This document shows positions 1 to 10,162 of a stretch of DNA of 64,000 nucleotides, in pieces. The notes below the pieces were generated by a model, which was given only the letters and a program-made list of their open reading frames with translations, did no database searches and was not told the DNA's origin. This stretch comes from Magnolia sinica (Eukaryota > Streptophyta > Magnoliopsida > Magnoliales > Magnoliaceae). The position numbers and the translations under genes were made by a program. Location: assembly GCF_029962835.1 (NCBI RefSeq), contig NC_080582.1:15632032-15696031 (forward strand). Reading direction: 5' to 3'. Numbering within the stretch: position 1 is the stretch's first letter; each line of letters starts with the position of its first letter.

Positions 1-446
1 AATTATGCCATGTGCCTCACTCAGACATCTCCTAACAAATTTTCTTTCTAATACAACAAAAAAGCTCATCACTTGTCCATCCTCTATTCATGAAACAAAA
101 TGAAGGTTCTTCTTGAAACAATGCTGGGTTTCAAAATCAATTTGGAAACACTATATATAAGCGTGTTTTGCATAAATGATAAAAGCCATATATATAAGAT
201 CTTGATGTCACCAAAGAATATATCAAAATCAATTTGAAGGCATTGTGGATAAGTGCATTTTGCAGATAAGTATGATAAAAGGGTGTGAAATACCTACAGA
301 GACTGTCCAGACATCACACGAACATATCATACTGCCATCCATAATGAATATAACAAGATCTGGTTTCTACAATATCAAGGAACTTAAATGTGATATAGAT
401 AGCATGTTGGCAACCAACATAAATGAATAAGAGTGATAAACTTTTA

Positions 447-653
<207 letters not shown>

Positions 654-705
654 TTAGGGAAAGCACAAAATGAAACAAGCATTGTTATGTAGACATAAAC
701 ATATT

Positions 706-850
706 TTATCTGACCAAAAGACGAGCAGCACTGGCAGCATTAACAAATTTGGAACTAATGTACAAATTTGGAACTCGTTCAGATATTCCAGGACCTAAAT
801 CGGGTTTCACTGTGATGACCCATTCTCCATGGTTGCTTTTGAACTCATAC
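706..850 (-). other. Exon-like open segment, unrecognised C-terminal exon
   Basis: The minus strand has an AG acceptor-like site followed by an open stretch of 47 codons. It begins RYEFKSNHGEWVITVKPDLG and ends AASAARLLVR before a TAA stop. Composition and the lack of low complexity look protein-like, and the end with a clean stop suggests a last exon. I do not recognise the family. It lies just upstream of the SRP54-like exon on the same strand, but the sequence is not SRP54. It could be chance coding potential. Confidence 0.3.
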
Positions 851-2548
851 CTATGATTCAAAATTTTTGAGGCATCAGCACCGAAAAAAAAAATCACATT
901 CAATTTTTATAAGGGAGTCATGATAATAAATAATAATACCACACTGCCACTGCTGTGTATATTTCATGAAACAAAATAGATACACCTAAATAGGGGATGG
1001 CCCTAACTAACCCCTCAATACAAAGGTATATAATGAAAAAAAAAACAAACCTCTATGCACAACAGCAACACTTGGATCCCTAAAAAATCAAACATCAAAG
1101 GATCAAGAGAATTGTAGCTTCACATGTACAACATGCAAGCACAGTAGCTCTCAAAGATCCCCATAACTTTCCAGCTATTTTTCTTGGGATCCAGGCCGGG
1201 TTAAATATTTCATTTAAAGCAAACAAGGGCCTTTTTTGTTCAGGTCCTAACAGTGTTCCAGACAGAATGTACAACAAAGCTAAAGAACTTGAAAATAAAG
1301 ACACTTGACCAGGATCTCCATGAACCAATCGGATTCAGATCAGTTTGATGAAGGAAGAAAAAGTCACACTGTGATGTCAAGAAAAATCCTGCAACTGCTG
1401 ATTACATCACATTTGTATGTATCCAGAAAATAGCATCTTGAACAGGACAACCATGCAATTTTTTTTCTTGTATTTACAGAGCACTTTGTAAGAATGCAGA
1501 TAGCCATGCAATTTTTCTTATATTTACAGAGCTTTGCGAAGGCAACGCACAATCACATGTCTAGGTCATCTGAGAAAACCATCAGGGGTGCCTGATGTTT
1601 GGTGATCAGGTGGGTCAAATCATCAGGTAGAGTGATAAAGCAATTGATGGTGTCAAAAATTGCCCAGTCCACATTAAATGAACATGTACACTGATGAGTT
1701 TGGTGACTGTTTTATACCAAAATCTACCCAATGCCTCTGAAAAGCAAAGAGATCTCAGGTCCATTTAGACATTTGACTGAACATTCGATAATTCCAGGGG
1801 TCTGAGGAAATGAGATCCTCTTTCCCATTCTTTTCAGTATTGTGGTGGAAGGTTGTATTGTAAACAATGCTATGACTGGTCATGTTCGATCCATTTCTGC
1901 TGTCCTATCAGTTGCCTCAATGGATAGGTACCTCCTTTTTCTTTTTCTTTTTGAGAAATGAAATTTTCATTGCTGATTAGAAAAAAGAGAAGAAGAAGAA
2001 GAAGAAGAGCTAACTCAAGATTCTACAGCAATTCTTCATGGGGATAAAAAACAGCTCAAATCTCCTTGCTTGCAACAAAATCCAATCATATCAGGGAAAA
2101 CATGAATAACCAACAAGAAAAACAGCGTATTAAGAGAAGCACAGTTCATTTTTTAACCAAAATCAATCAAGATATTAACACAAGTGATGCCAATCAGCAA
2201 AATCTGTACTCATTTCCTTAACCAAGGCAATAGAATGAGCAAGGAACGAGTATACAACAGCAGAAAATCAATATCATTTGCAAATCCTCATTTCCTACAA
2301 CAAAATCCTTGGAAACAGTGGTAAAGAAAAAGCAATGTAGGAAGTACATGCTAATGTGGCATGCTACATCAGCTAATTGCATCACTGGTCCAATGGGCTT
2401 TGTTTTTCTCTTTGCATCCAATAAGATTTTATATGTATTTTTATTTCGTTCTTAAAGGATGAATAACAAAACAAACATTGTATAGTTCTTAAAATGTCTG
2501 ATTGGTTAAGACCTAGTACACTAAATCTGTGTATGCTTCTTGTTACAG
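851..2548. other. Non-coding stretch, no recognised gene
   Basis: AT-rich sequence with short poly-A and poly-T tracts and a small GAA-type simple repeat near 1987-2008. A minus-strand open stretch at 1095-1328 with a hydrophobic start has no recognisable family and no convincing splice context. I see no other supported feature. Confidence 0.5.
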
Positions 2549-2690
2549 TGTTTTGCAGATTGCATTGAAACAATGTCGCGAAACTCATTGCCACTTCTGC
2601 TTCAATGAATTTCCAGCAAATAGTATACCATGTTCGTCATGTATGATTTCAATGTATTGCTCCCAGCATTGCCAAGAATAGGCAGGAGGA
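2549..2690 (+). pseudogene. MYND zinc-finger exon of a SET/MYND (SMYD-like) protein, broken
   Basis: After a TTCTTGTTACAG acceptor-like site the plus strand reads LKQCRETHCHFCFNEFP, then CSSCMISMYCSQHCQE and a stop. The CxxC...CxxC...YCSxxC spacing is the MYND zinc finger of plant TPR/SET-MYND proteins, lysine methyltransferase relatives. In the family the Q-E/V-Q-A-G-G run continues; here the expected CAG (Gln) before AGG is TAG, so the exon carries a nonsense codon. No SET domain or TPR exon was found nearby. I call it an isolated exon fossil. Confidence 0.55.
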
Positions 2691-3164
2691 ATACAATCTT
2701 GGAACAGTCAGCTCAAAGATACTATGCATGAGCACATATCAGACAAATTTCTGCAGAAGTGCTTGTACAAGTTCTACATCTCTATTAATGTCAGATCCGA
2801 AATGTGAATTACATAAACTGAATTTTAGAGTGTAATCCAAGTTCATGTAATTATAAGATATGAATTAGAGATCGACTAAAAAGATATGAATTCATTTTAA
2901 AGTGGAACCCAAACAGGTCCTTAGAATTTACATTCAAAAAATCCTCCAGTCTTTTTCCTATTGTGCAGGAGAACCATCTATGCACATAAAATTGCTGGCA
3001 ACTATTTTTTTTTTTTTTGGTGTATTAAAATCCTCTCACCCCAAACAGGTGACTTTCCTCCCCCAAACGCCAACTGTAACTACGTCACCTGTAACTTACT
3101 TACATTGTAAAAAGGAATCTTAGCTTTAGTTGCATTCTGCTTCAAACGATCAAAAGCACCAGCT
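2691..3164. other. Non-coding stretch
   Basis: No gene is supported here. It contains a poly-T tract near 3005-3018 and ordinary AT-rich sequence. Confidence 0.4.
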
Positions 3165-3382
3165 CTAATTTTTGGGATAAAGCCCTAAAATGATCTGTAA
3201 AAATGGATGAATGGCATGGATAAAATATATACATCATGGTGGGGCCATAGATCATGGTGGTGCTGCAGACGAAATCGGATTGCATACTGAGTTACTCAGT
3301 ACGCTCTTATTGTACTGAGTAAACTCAGTAGGGCCCACCTTAATCCCAAAATCCCTAAATCCCCATATCCCAAAATCCCTAA
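3165..3382. repeat. Half of a foldback MITE followed by an AATCCCC-rich stretch
   Basis: Positions 3165-3260 carry the inward half of the common foldback family (AAAATGATCTGTAAAAATGG ... ACATCATGGTGGGGCC), without its partner arm. A degenerate CCCAAAATCCCTAAAT repeat follows and continues beyond the Tourist element that is inserted into it. Confidence 0.5.
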
Positions 3383-3785
3383 GGGCCCGTTTGGCCGGTC
3401 GGATTGGAAGGGATTGGATGGTATTGGAAAGGATTGGAAGTTAAATCCCGGGATTGGCCTGGCGTGCCAAACAGAGTCGTGATCTAATCCCAATCCCATG
3501 GGTCTTAAGACAATCCACTGACAAAACCATTATTACCTTTAAATCCCATCCAATCCACCCTAATCCGTTCAAATTTGCCAGGGACGTGTTTGGCTCCAGG
3601 GATTGGAAGGGATGGGAAGGTTTAATCCCGGGATTGGCCGGGCGTGCCAAACAGACTGGATATAGCAATCCAGTGATATAGCAATCCCATGGATCTCAAG
3701 ACAATCCACTGACAACACCATCATTACCATGCCATCCACCCTAATACCATTCAATCCCTTCTAATCCACCCGGCCAAACGGGCCC
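3383..3785. mobile_element. Tourist-like (PIF/Harbinger) MITE with TAA target duplication
   Basis: The ends are GGGCCCGTTTGGCCGG and its reverse complement CCGGCCAAACGGGCCC. The 3-bp sequence TAA sits on both sides (3380-3382 and 3786-3788), the target duplication expected for PIF/Harbinger elements. The 403-bp interior has GGGATTGG-type motifs in both orientations and no coding potential. The surrounding AATCCCC-rich sequence runs up to both ends, which supports a clean insertion. Confidence 0.8.
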
Positions 3786-3840
3786 TAAATCCCCAATCCC
3801 CAAATCCCTAAATCACCAAATCGTTTCAATCGGTCTTGAG

Positions 3841-3841
<1 letters not shown>

Positions 3842-3883
<42 letters not shown>

Positions 3884-4013
3884 CCTCATGTGGATGTACG
3901 AGAGAGAGAGCACCGAGAGAGACAGAAACAGAGAGAGGGCGCGGTGGAGAGCGGACCGAGAGAGAGAGAGGATGCGCGTGAGTGAGAGAGGGCGGCGAGG
4001 AAGGGAGGGCGGC

Positions 4014-4058
<45 letters not shown>

Positions 4059-4080
4059 CGCCAAGGGAGGGCAGGGGTGA

Positions 4081-4112
<32 letters not shown>

Positions 4113-4125
4113 CGAGGGAATGTGG
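3842..4125. repeat. GA-rich microsatellite block
   Basis: Long GA runs at 3844-3881 and 4018-4054, with interrupted GA-rich sequence between and after them. Apparent serine/leucine-rich or arginine/glutamate-rich open frames on both strands are products of this repeat. Confidence 0.85.
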
Positions 4126-4164
4126 GCGCGCGCAGCTCTTTTGAGCGTGCGCCCAAATTTGGGC

Positions 4165-4640
4165 GAGATTGGACGGTGCTGTGGGCCCCACCATGATGTG
4201 TGATTTTCATCCATGCCGTCCATCCATTTTTACAAATCATATTAGGCTCTATGCAGAAAATTAAAGGGAAATAAATCTCAGGTGGTCCACACCACATGAG
4301 AACAATAGTGATTGGATATCCACCATTAAAATCCTCCTAAGGCCCACTGTACTGTTTATTTGACATCAAATCTGTTGATTTGGTCATCCAGGACCAGATG
4401 AAGGGAAAAACAAAAATAAGCTTGATCCAAAACTTTTATGCCTATTGATCATATTTTTAATGGTCGACGCTCATTCAACACGTTTCCTGTAATGTGGTCC
4501 ACTTGAGATTTGCATATATCTCATTTTTGGTCTCATAATGTAAAATTATCTGTAAAAATATATGGACAGCATGGATGAAACACATACATCGTGGTGGGAG
4601 CCATAGAGCACTGAACACTAGTCATTGGTTAGTGTCAGGG
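4165..4640. mobile_element. Foldback MITE, GGGCCCCACCATGATG family, copy A
   Basis: Left arm GTGCTGTGGGCCCCACCATG and right arm CATACATCGTGGTGGGAGCC with AGAGCACT are inverted counterparts, so the whole unit of about 450 bp can fold back. There is no transposase. It is nearly the same as the copy at 4985-5432 but in the opposite orientation. No target duplication was clear, so the superfamily is not assigned. Confidence 0.65.
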
Positions 4641-4873
4641 GAGTAGTCAATCCGTTCTCAAGCGTACAGAGTAAATCCTATGGGGGCCACCATAATTTAT
4701 TTATTTTATCCACTCCATCTATCCATTTTAACATGTAAAAATCATTGTATGGTCTATTGAACAGGTTGGATGACAAATAAAAATCATTGTAGGCCATAGG
4801 AAGATTTCAACGGTGGAAATCATTATTCCTAATGTGTTCCTGTGGTATGGTCCATTCCCATTCGGGCCTTCCA

Positions 4874-4940
<67 letters not shown>
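4641..4940. repeat. Partial foldback MITE ending in a GA microsatellite
   Basis: A truncated arm of the same family (GGGGGCCACCATAATTTATT) leads into a GA run at 4877-4937. Only one arm is visible. Confidence 0.6.
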
Positions 4941-4984
4941 AGAGAGTGAGTCTCTCTTACGAGCGGTCATGGGTCACATGGTCT

Positions 4985-5432
4985 GTGCTCTGTGGGCCCC
5001 ACCATGATGTATGTGCATGTTTCATCCTTGTCATCCATCTATTTTTCATTTTATTTTATGGTATGAGACAAAAAATGAGGTATATCCCAATCTCAACTGG
5101 ACCACATTATAAGAAACAGTGTTGAATGAGCGTCGACCATTAAAAACCTTTTGGGGGCCATATAAAGTTATGGATCAATCTGATATTTTCTTTCCCTTCA
5201 TCTGGGCCTGTATGACCTAATCAACAGATAGGATGTCAAATAAAAGGTACAGTGGGCCTTAGGAGGGTTTTAATGGTGGATATCCAATCACTATTGTTTT
5301 CATGTGGTGTGGTCCACCTGAGATTTATATATCCCTTTCATTTTTAGTATTTTGCCCTAATATGATTTGTAAAAATGGATGGACAGCATGGATGAAACAC
5401 ATACATCATGGTGGGACCCATAGAGCACCGAC
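4985..5432. mobile_element. Foldback MITE, copy B, inverted relative to copy A
   Basis: Arms GTGCTCTGTGGGCCCCACC and GGTGGGACCCATAGAGCACC are inverted repeats. The interior matches copy A read on the other strand through long stretches, with only scattered differences in the parts I aligned by eye. No coding content. Confidence 0.65.
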
Positions 5433-5446
5433 CAACATCCAAAAAC

Positions 5447-5593
5447 GGTTACTCGCCTCGAACATATTTCGTATGAGAAAGATATTGGGCAAACAAGATT
5501 GATTAACAATTTGAGTGAATTTTGATTTAAACATCTGAAGTTATTTACTTTTCATGTTTGGACTGATCAGATTGTCCAAAAACAATTAAAGGT
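5447..5593 (+). repeat. Direct repeat, first copy (second at 6317-6455)
   Basis: Both copies contain TTACTCGCCTC, ATGAGAAAGATATTGGGCA, AACATCTGAAGTTATTTACT and ATTAAAGGTT in the same order and orientation. The distance is about 870 bp. The origin is unknown; it may be an old duplication separated by MITE insertions. Confidence 0.6.
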
Positions 5594-5629
5594 TGTTCAT
5601 AATATCAAAAATATATAAATGAATAGAAA

Positions 5630-6190
5630 ACACAAACATCAGCTTGATCCAAAACTTCTATAGCCACCAAGAAATTTTAAATGGTAGAGGTTCAATCACA
5701 CTATTTCCTGTGGTGTGGTCCACTTGAGCTTTGGATATGCTTCCTGTTTGTTCTTTAGACCTCAAATTATCTGTTAACATGGATGAATGGAGTGGATAAA
5801 ATAAATAAATAACGGTGAACCCCACAGAGTTTACTTTGATAAAGGTAACGAGTAATTCACTTAAATGTAGTGAAGAAAGGTTTCCTTAAAACATTCATAA
5901 TCATATATTGGGCCTGCCTAAATGTGATTCACATATCCAACCCACTCATTATGTGTGTCCCACTTGGATGAGGGGTCAGACCAAGTTTCAACCGCATCCA
6001 AAACTCATGTGGGCCCCACCAAGTGCTTTTATATTTTTTAGGATGTCTTCACATAGTTTTAAATGGTATGGCCCACTCGAGTTTCGTTTACCGATGATTT
6101 TTGAGATATCTCATAACTGTAAATGGGACACATCAAATCCACGATGTTGATGTTCGACACACATCATGATGAGGCCCACAAAACTTACTA
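5630..6190. repeat. Two partial foldback MITEs
   Basis: Half-elements end near 5835 (ACGGTGAACCCCACAGAG) and near 6180 (CACATCATGATGAGGCCCAC). Opposite arms are missing or too decayed to pair. Confidence 0.5.
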
Positions 6191-6316
6191 ACATCAATTC
6201 TTAGGTTCTCACAAGGTCAGTTATAAGTTGGGTCACAATTTTAACCAGAATATTTGGCCCATTTCACATGTCTAGTTCATTCACTCTATTTTACTAATTA
6301 ATTCTCAATTTGACTA

Positions 6317-6455
6317 GTTACTCGCCTCAATCAGGCTAGATATATATGAGAAAGATATTGGGCATACAAGATTGACCAACAATTTCAGTGAAATTTGATT
6401 TAAACATCTGAAGTTATTTACTCTTCAATTTGAACTGATTAGATTGTCTAAAAAC
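6317..6455 (+). repeat. Direct repeat, second copy
   Basis: Partner of 5447-5593, with the same blocks in the same order. Confidence 0.6.
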
Positions 6456-6514
6456 GATTAAAGGTTCAATTAGTGGATGTGCCTAATAATTTAGTAATTT
6501 TATTTTTCACAAAT

Positions 6515-7824
6515 AAATTTAACATTTTTTTTTTCAAAATGTATATATTTTTTCTCTTTTAACTAAATATCATTTTTATTATAAATAAATTTAACATTTT
6601 TTTTTTACAAAATTTAGTTTTCTTTTTAAAAAAAATATATATTTTTTTACAATTTGTCAATTTTTTCACAAATTTGTTTAATTTTTTAAAATTTATTTTT
6701 CAAAATATTATTTTTTAAATCTCACTTTTGTTATAACTTTTTAATTTTTCTTGTCAAAATACAAAATCTGATTGGTGGACTTGGTATGATTTGATGGATG
6801 TCGGTCGTCTTTTTTTTTTCTTTTTCTTTTTAGATTCCATTTGGCTTAAACTATATTCCAATTCCTTTTTAATTAACAAGCAGCTTAAACTATATCTAAG
6901 CTGTGCAAGTTTACATCTCATTGCTTTGGAGACGAGTTAATAGCCGAAAAATGATAACATGAGAATGGCCTATACTAATGTATGCATTTGGTACCAATTC
7001 TTAATGTTGGCAACACCTGACATACATGTACCTCTCCAAAGGTCACACTGATTGAATGATCTTAACTGTCTGAAATTGCCGTTGGATTAATTTGGACCAT
7101 TTTCTTTTTGACTATCCTGAAGAACATTGACTTGTACTATTCTTTTTAAACATCTATATGCTTCAATCTCCTTTGGTCTGCACTTGTGTTGAAGGGCACA
7201 TCTATTATGTTGGGTAGAACACTTATTTTAATATCACAATGATTGGATAATCTCAACCATCTGATATTACCGTTGAATTTAGACCATTTTCTTTTTTACC
7301 AAGGTATTGAGGAACTTTGATTTGCACTCCTCTTTCTTAAACGTGTATATTTTTTTTTAACCTCGAGTTAACACTCTTCTTCTTCTTTTTCTTTTTTCTT
7401 TTCACGTTTACATGTTTTTAATCCCACCTTGTGTATTGTAGGCCACATCCATTTAATTTGGTATAGATCCTTTTTTTTATTCAATTTTTCTTGTCAAAAT
7501 ACAAAATCTAGTTTTCTTTTTTAAAATATATATTTTTTTTACATTTTTTCAATTTTTTCACAATTTTGTTTAATTTCTTTTTTTTTTTTCAAAATATCAT
7601 TTTTTTAATCTTACTTTTGTTATATAACTTTTTAATTTTTGTTGTCAAAATACAAAATCTAGTTTTCTTTTTTAAAAAAAATATATATTTTTTTACAATT
7701 TGTCAATTTTTTCACAATTTCATTTAATTTTTTAAATTTTCTTTTTCAAAATATCATTTTTTAATAGTAATGTTGTTATTTAACTGTTTAATTTTTCTTT
7801 TCAAAATACAAAATCTAGTTTTCT

Positions 7825-7900
<76 letters not shown>

Positions 7901-8470
7901 TACAATTTGTCAATTTTTTCACAATTTTGTTTAATTTTTTAAATTTTCTTTTTCAAAATATCATTTTTTCAATATCACTTTTGTTATATAACTTTTTAAT
8001 TTTTCTTGTCAAAATACAAAATCTAGTTTTCTTTTTTAAAATATATATTTTTTTACAATTTGTCAATTTTTTCACAATTTTGTTTAATTTTTTAAATTTT
8101 CTTTTTCAAAATATCATTTTTTAAATATCATTTTTGTTATATAACTTTTTAATTTTTCTTTTCAAAATACAAAATCTAGTTTTCTTTTTAAAAAAATATT
8201 TTTTTTTTTACAATTTGTCAATTTGTTCACAATTTTGTTTAATTTTTAAAATTTTCTTTTTCAGAATATCATTTTTTAAATATCACTTTTGTTATACAAC
8301 TTTTTAAATTTTCTTTTCAAAATACAAAATCTAGTTTTCTTTTTTAAAAAATATATTTTTTTACAATTTGACAATTTTTTTACAATTTTGTTTAATTTTT
8401 AAAATTTTCTTTTTCAAAATATCATTTTCTTATCGAAATTTTTTTTTTCAAAATTATCAACTTTATTAAA
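6515..8470. repeat. T-rich tandem repeat, period about 150-157 bp, in two blocks
   Basis: The marker CAAAATCTAGTTTTCTT recurs at about 7502, 7653, 7809, 8017, 8170 and 8325, giving steps of 151, 156, 208, 153 and 155 bp. The long step contains a (TA)n run at 7830-7895. Each unit holds ACAATTTGTCAATTTTTTC and GTTATATAACTTTTTAATTT. One unit lies apart at about 6607-6765. Between the blocks (7010-7345) is a separate imperfect duplication of about 200 bp containing GGACCATTTTCTTTTT-like sequence. There is no coding content; the apparent hydrophobic peptide is a repeat artefact. Confidence 0.8.
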
Positions 8471-8599
8471 AGTTCTTAATTTTTATTTCAAAATCTAAAT
8501 TTTTTTCTTAAACATTGTTAGTTATTTTTCTAAGCTTTTTAACGTTTTTTTTTTTCGAAATTCATAATTTTTTTTTTTGTTTTTAATGTTTGAGTTGAG

Positions 8600-9133
8600 C
8601 ATTAGTCTAATGTAGACGGTCTTTGACAGTCTCAAATAACCACAATAAGACGGCTAAGGACCGTCTCTAATAGAGACGGTCATTGACAGTCTCAAATAGG
8701 GACTGCTAAGGACCGTCCCTAATGCAGGTTATTTTTCACAGTCCTAAATTACAGGAAAAGACGGCCAACGACCGTCTCTAATTGAGACGGTCCTTGACAG
8801 TCTCAAATCACCAGTAAGAGACGGCCAATGACCATCTCTAATAGGGACGGTCTTTGACCGTCTCAAATTCCAGCATATAAGACGGTCAAGGACCGTCTCT
8901 TATTCTAGACGGTCAATGGCCGTCTTTTATCTGTAGTTAACGACGGTTTTCGACCGTCTCAAATGATTTGTGGATGTTCAAATTTTCAAGACAATAATAA
9001 GGACGGTCAAGGGCCGTCTAAAAGTTTAGAGACGGTTTACAGCCGTCTCTAAAGTGTCTTTAAACCAAGCAATTTTAGAGACGGTCCAGAACCGTCTCTA
9101 AATCCGTCATTTTTTCCCATTTTTCACGTAGTG
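8600..9133. mobile_element. End of a CACTA (En/Spm) transposon with subterminal hairpin array
   Basis: The sequence ends in TTTTTCACGTAGTG at 9133, which on the minus strand reads CACTACGTGAAAAA, a CACTA-type terminal repeat. Inside it are about 14 units of roughly 20 nt pairing GAGACGGTC with GACCGTCTC, spaced over 500 bp. This matches the subterminal repeats that bind the TNPA-like protein in this superfamily. The sequence just outside (9140 on) belongs to a dispersed repeat seen elsewhere in the window, which confirms the border. I did not find the opposite end or a transposase, so the element is partial or its other end is decayed. The T-rich array may lie inside it. Confidence 0.7.
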
Positions 9134-9139
9134 ATCTAA

Positions 9140-9690
9140 GTGGAAGATGAGCCAGGCCATAATAAGTAATATGCACCACTTAAAAACATCAAAATGCGCT
9201 TGCAGCTTATCTTGTGATTCAATCAAAAAAAATTTCATCCCTGTAATTATTATGCTGAGTAATCATTATAGTTGGTTGTAGATGTTTGACAGACTTAGGT
9301 GTCATATATACATACCAGATGGGCCACAAAATTTTCTAGCTTCATTACTTATTAAAGAAAAACAATATACCAGAGTACTTGGGTAATTTCCATTCTCCAA
9401 AAGCATGAACTTTCCCATAAAAATCCCAAATTAGAACTGGTTTATGTTTAAAATTTTAAACTATTTTTAAATTTATAATAATATTTTTAGTTTTAGCAAA
9501 ATTTTCCTAACAATATCAGAGAAAACCTCGATGTTCAAGAACCTCTTTAGAAATTCTAGAGCCAAGAAGTTCCCAAGAATGAGATTTGTCACTATGAAGA
9601 ACTATAAATGGACGAGGGCCAATCTTAGATGCATGGGAGAGATGGTGACCATCTGCCATCCAAAATGAAGATTGCAAATGGTAAGGACGG
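9140..9690 (-). repeat. Dispersed repeat R1, reverse copy, right part
   Basis: Reverse complement of sequence found at 37960-38450 and 45960-46490, with shared blocks such as CACCACTTAAAAACATC and GGTGACCATCTGCCATCC. A CACTA end abuts it on the left and a foldback MITE interrupts it on the right. Confidence 0.65.
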
Positions 9691-10160
9691 GGATTCCCTG
9701 TGAAAGCTGATGGGAAGCTAGGTGGGGCCACCATGATGTTTGTGAGAAATCCACCCCATCCAGCTATTTTTTGCATAACATGTTAAGACATGGGCCCAAA
9801 AATGATGCAAATCCAAAACTCAATCGGACTACACCACAGTATTGAATGTCCATTGTTGAAACATTCGTGGGGTCACGAAAGTTCTAGATCAGGCTAATTT
9901 TTTGTGTTTTCAGTTCATTCAAGTAGGAATGATCCTACGGATGTTATGGATTGCATATAAATCATGTTGGACCCTAGGGAGGTTTCAACAGCGAGCATTT
10001 ACCTACCCACATTTTCTTATCATATGGCCCACTTGAGTTTTGGATTTGCATTATTTTTTGGGTCATGTCCTAACATGCTCTAGCAAAATGTATGGACGGA
10101 GTGAATTTCCCACAAATATCATGGCGGGCCCCACCAGCTTCCATTGGAAGGAAGTTCTGT
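9691..10160. mobile_element. Foldback MITE, GGATTTCCTGC subfamily
   Basis: Arms GGGAAGCTAGGTGGGGCCACC and GGCGGGCCCCACCAGCTTCC are inverted counterparts around an interior of about 400 bp. The outer parts carry a TTCCTGCGAAAG-like motif shared with the copies at 18612-19115 and 24713-25235. No coding content. Confidence 0.6.
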
Positions 10161-10162
10161 GA

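Noticed and set aside
1095-1328. Minus-strand 77-codon frame with a hydrophobic start
   Set aside because: No recognisable family and no convincing splice or start context; left as unexplained non-coding sequence.
2382-2664. Minus-strand open frames over the MYND exon (EQYIEIIHDEHGILFAG)
   Set aside because: Shadow of the plus-strand exon, which has the zinc-finger cysteine pattern.
3785-4297. Long serine/leucine-rich and arginine/glutamate-rich open frames on both strands
   Set aside because: They are translations of GA/CT repeats and MITE arms; no domain and both strands are open.
7927-8124. Phe/Leu/Ile-rich peptide resembling membrane segments
   Set aside because: T-rich tandem repeat translated in one frame; no start context and no family.
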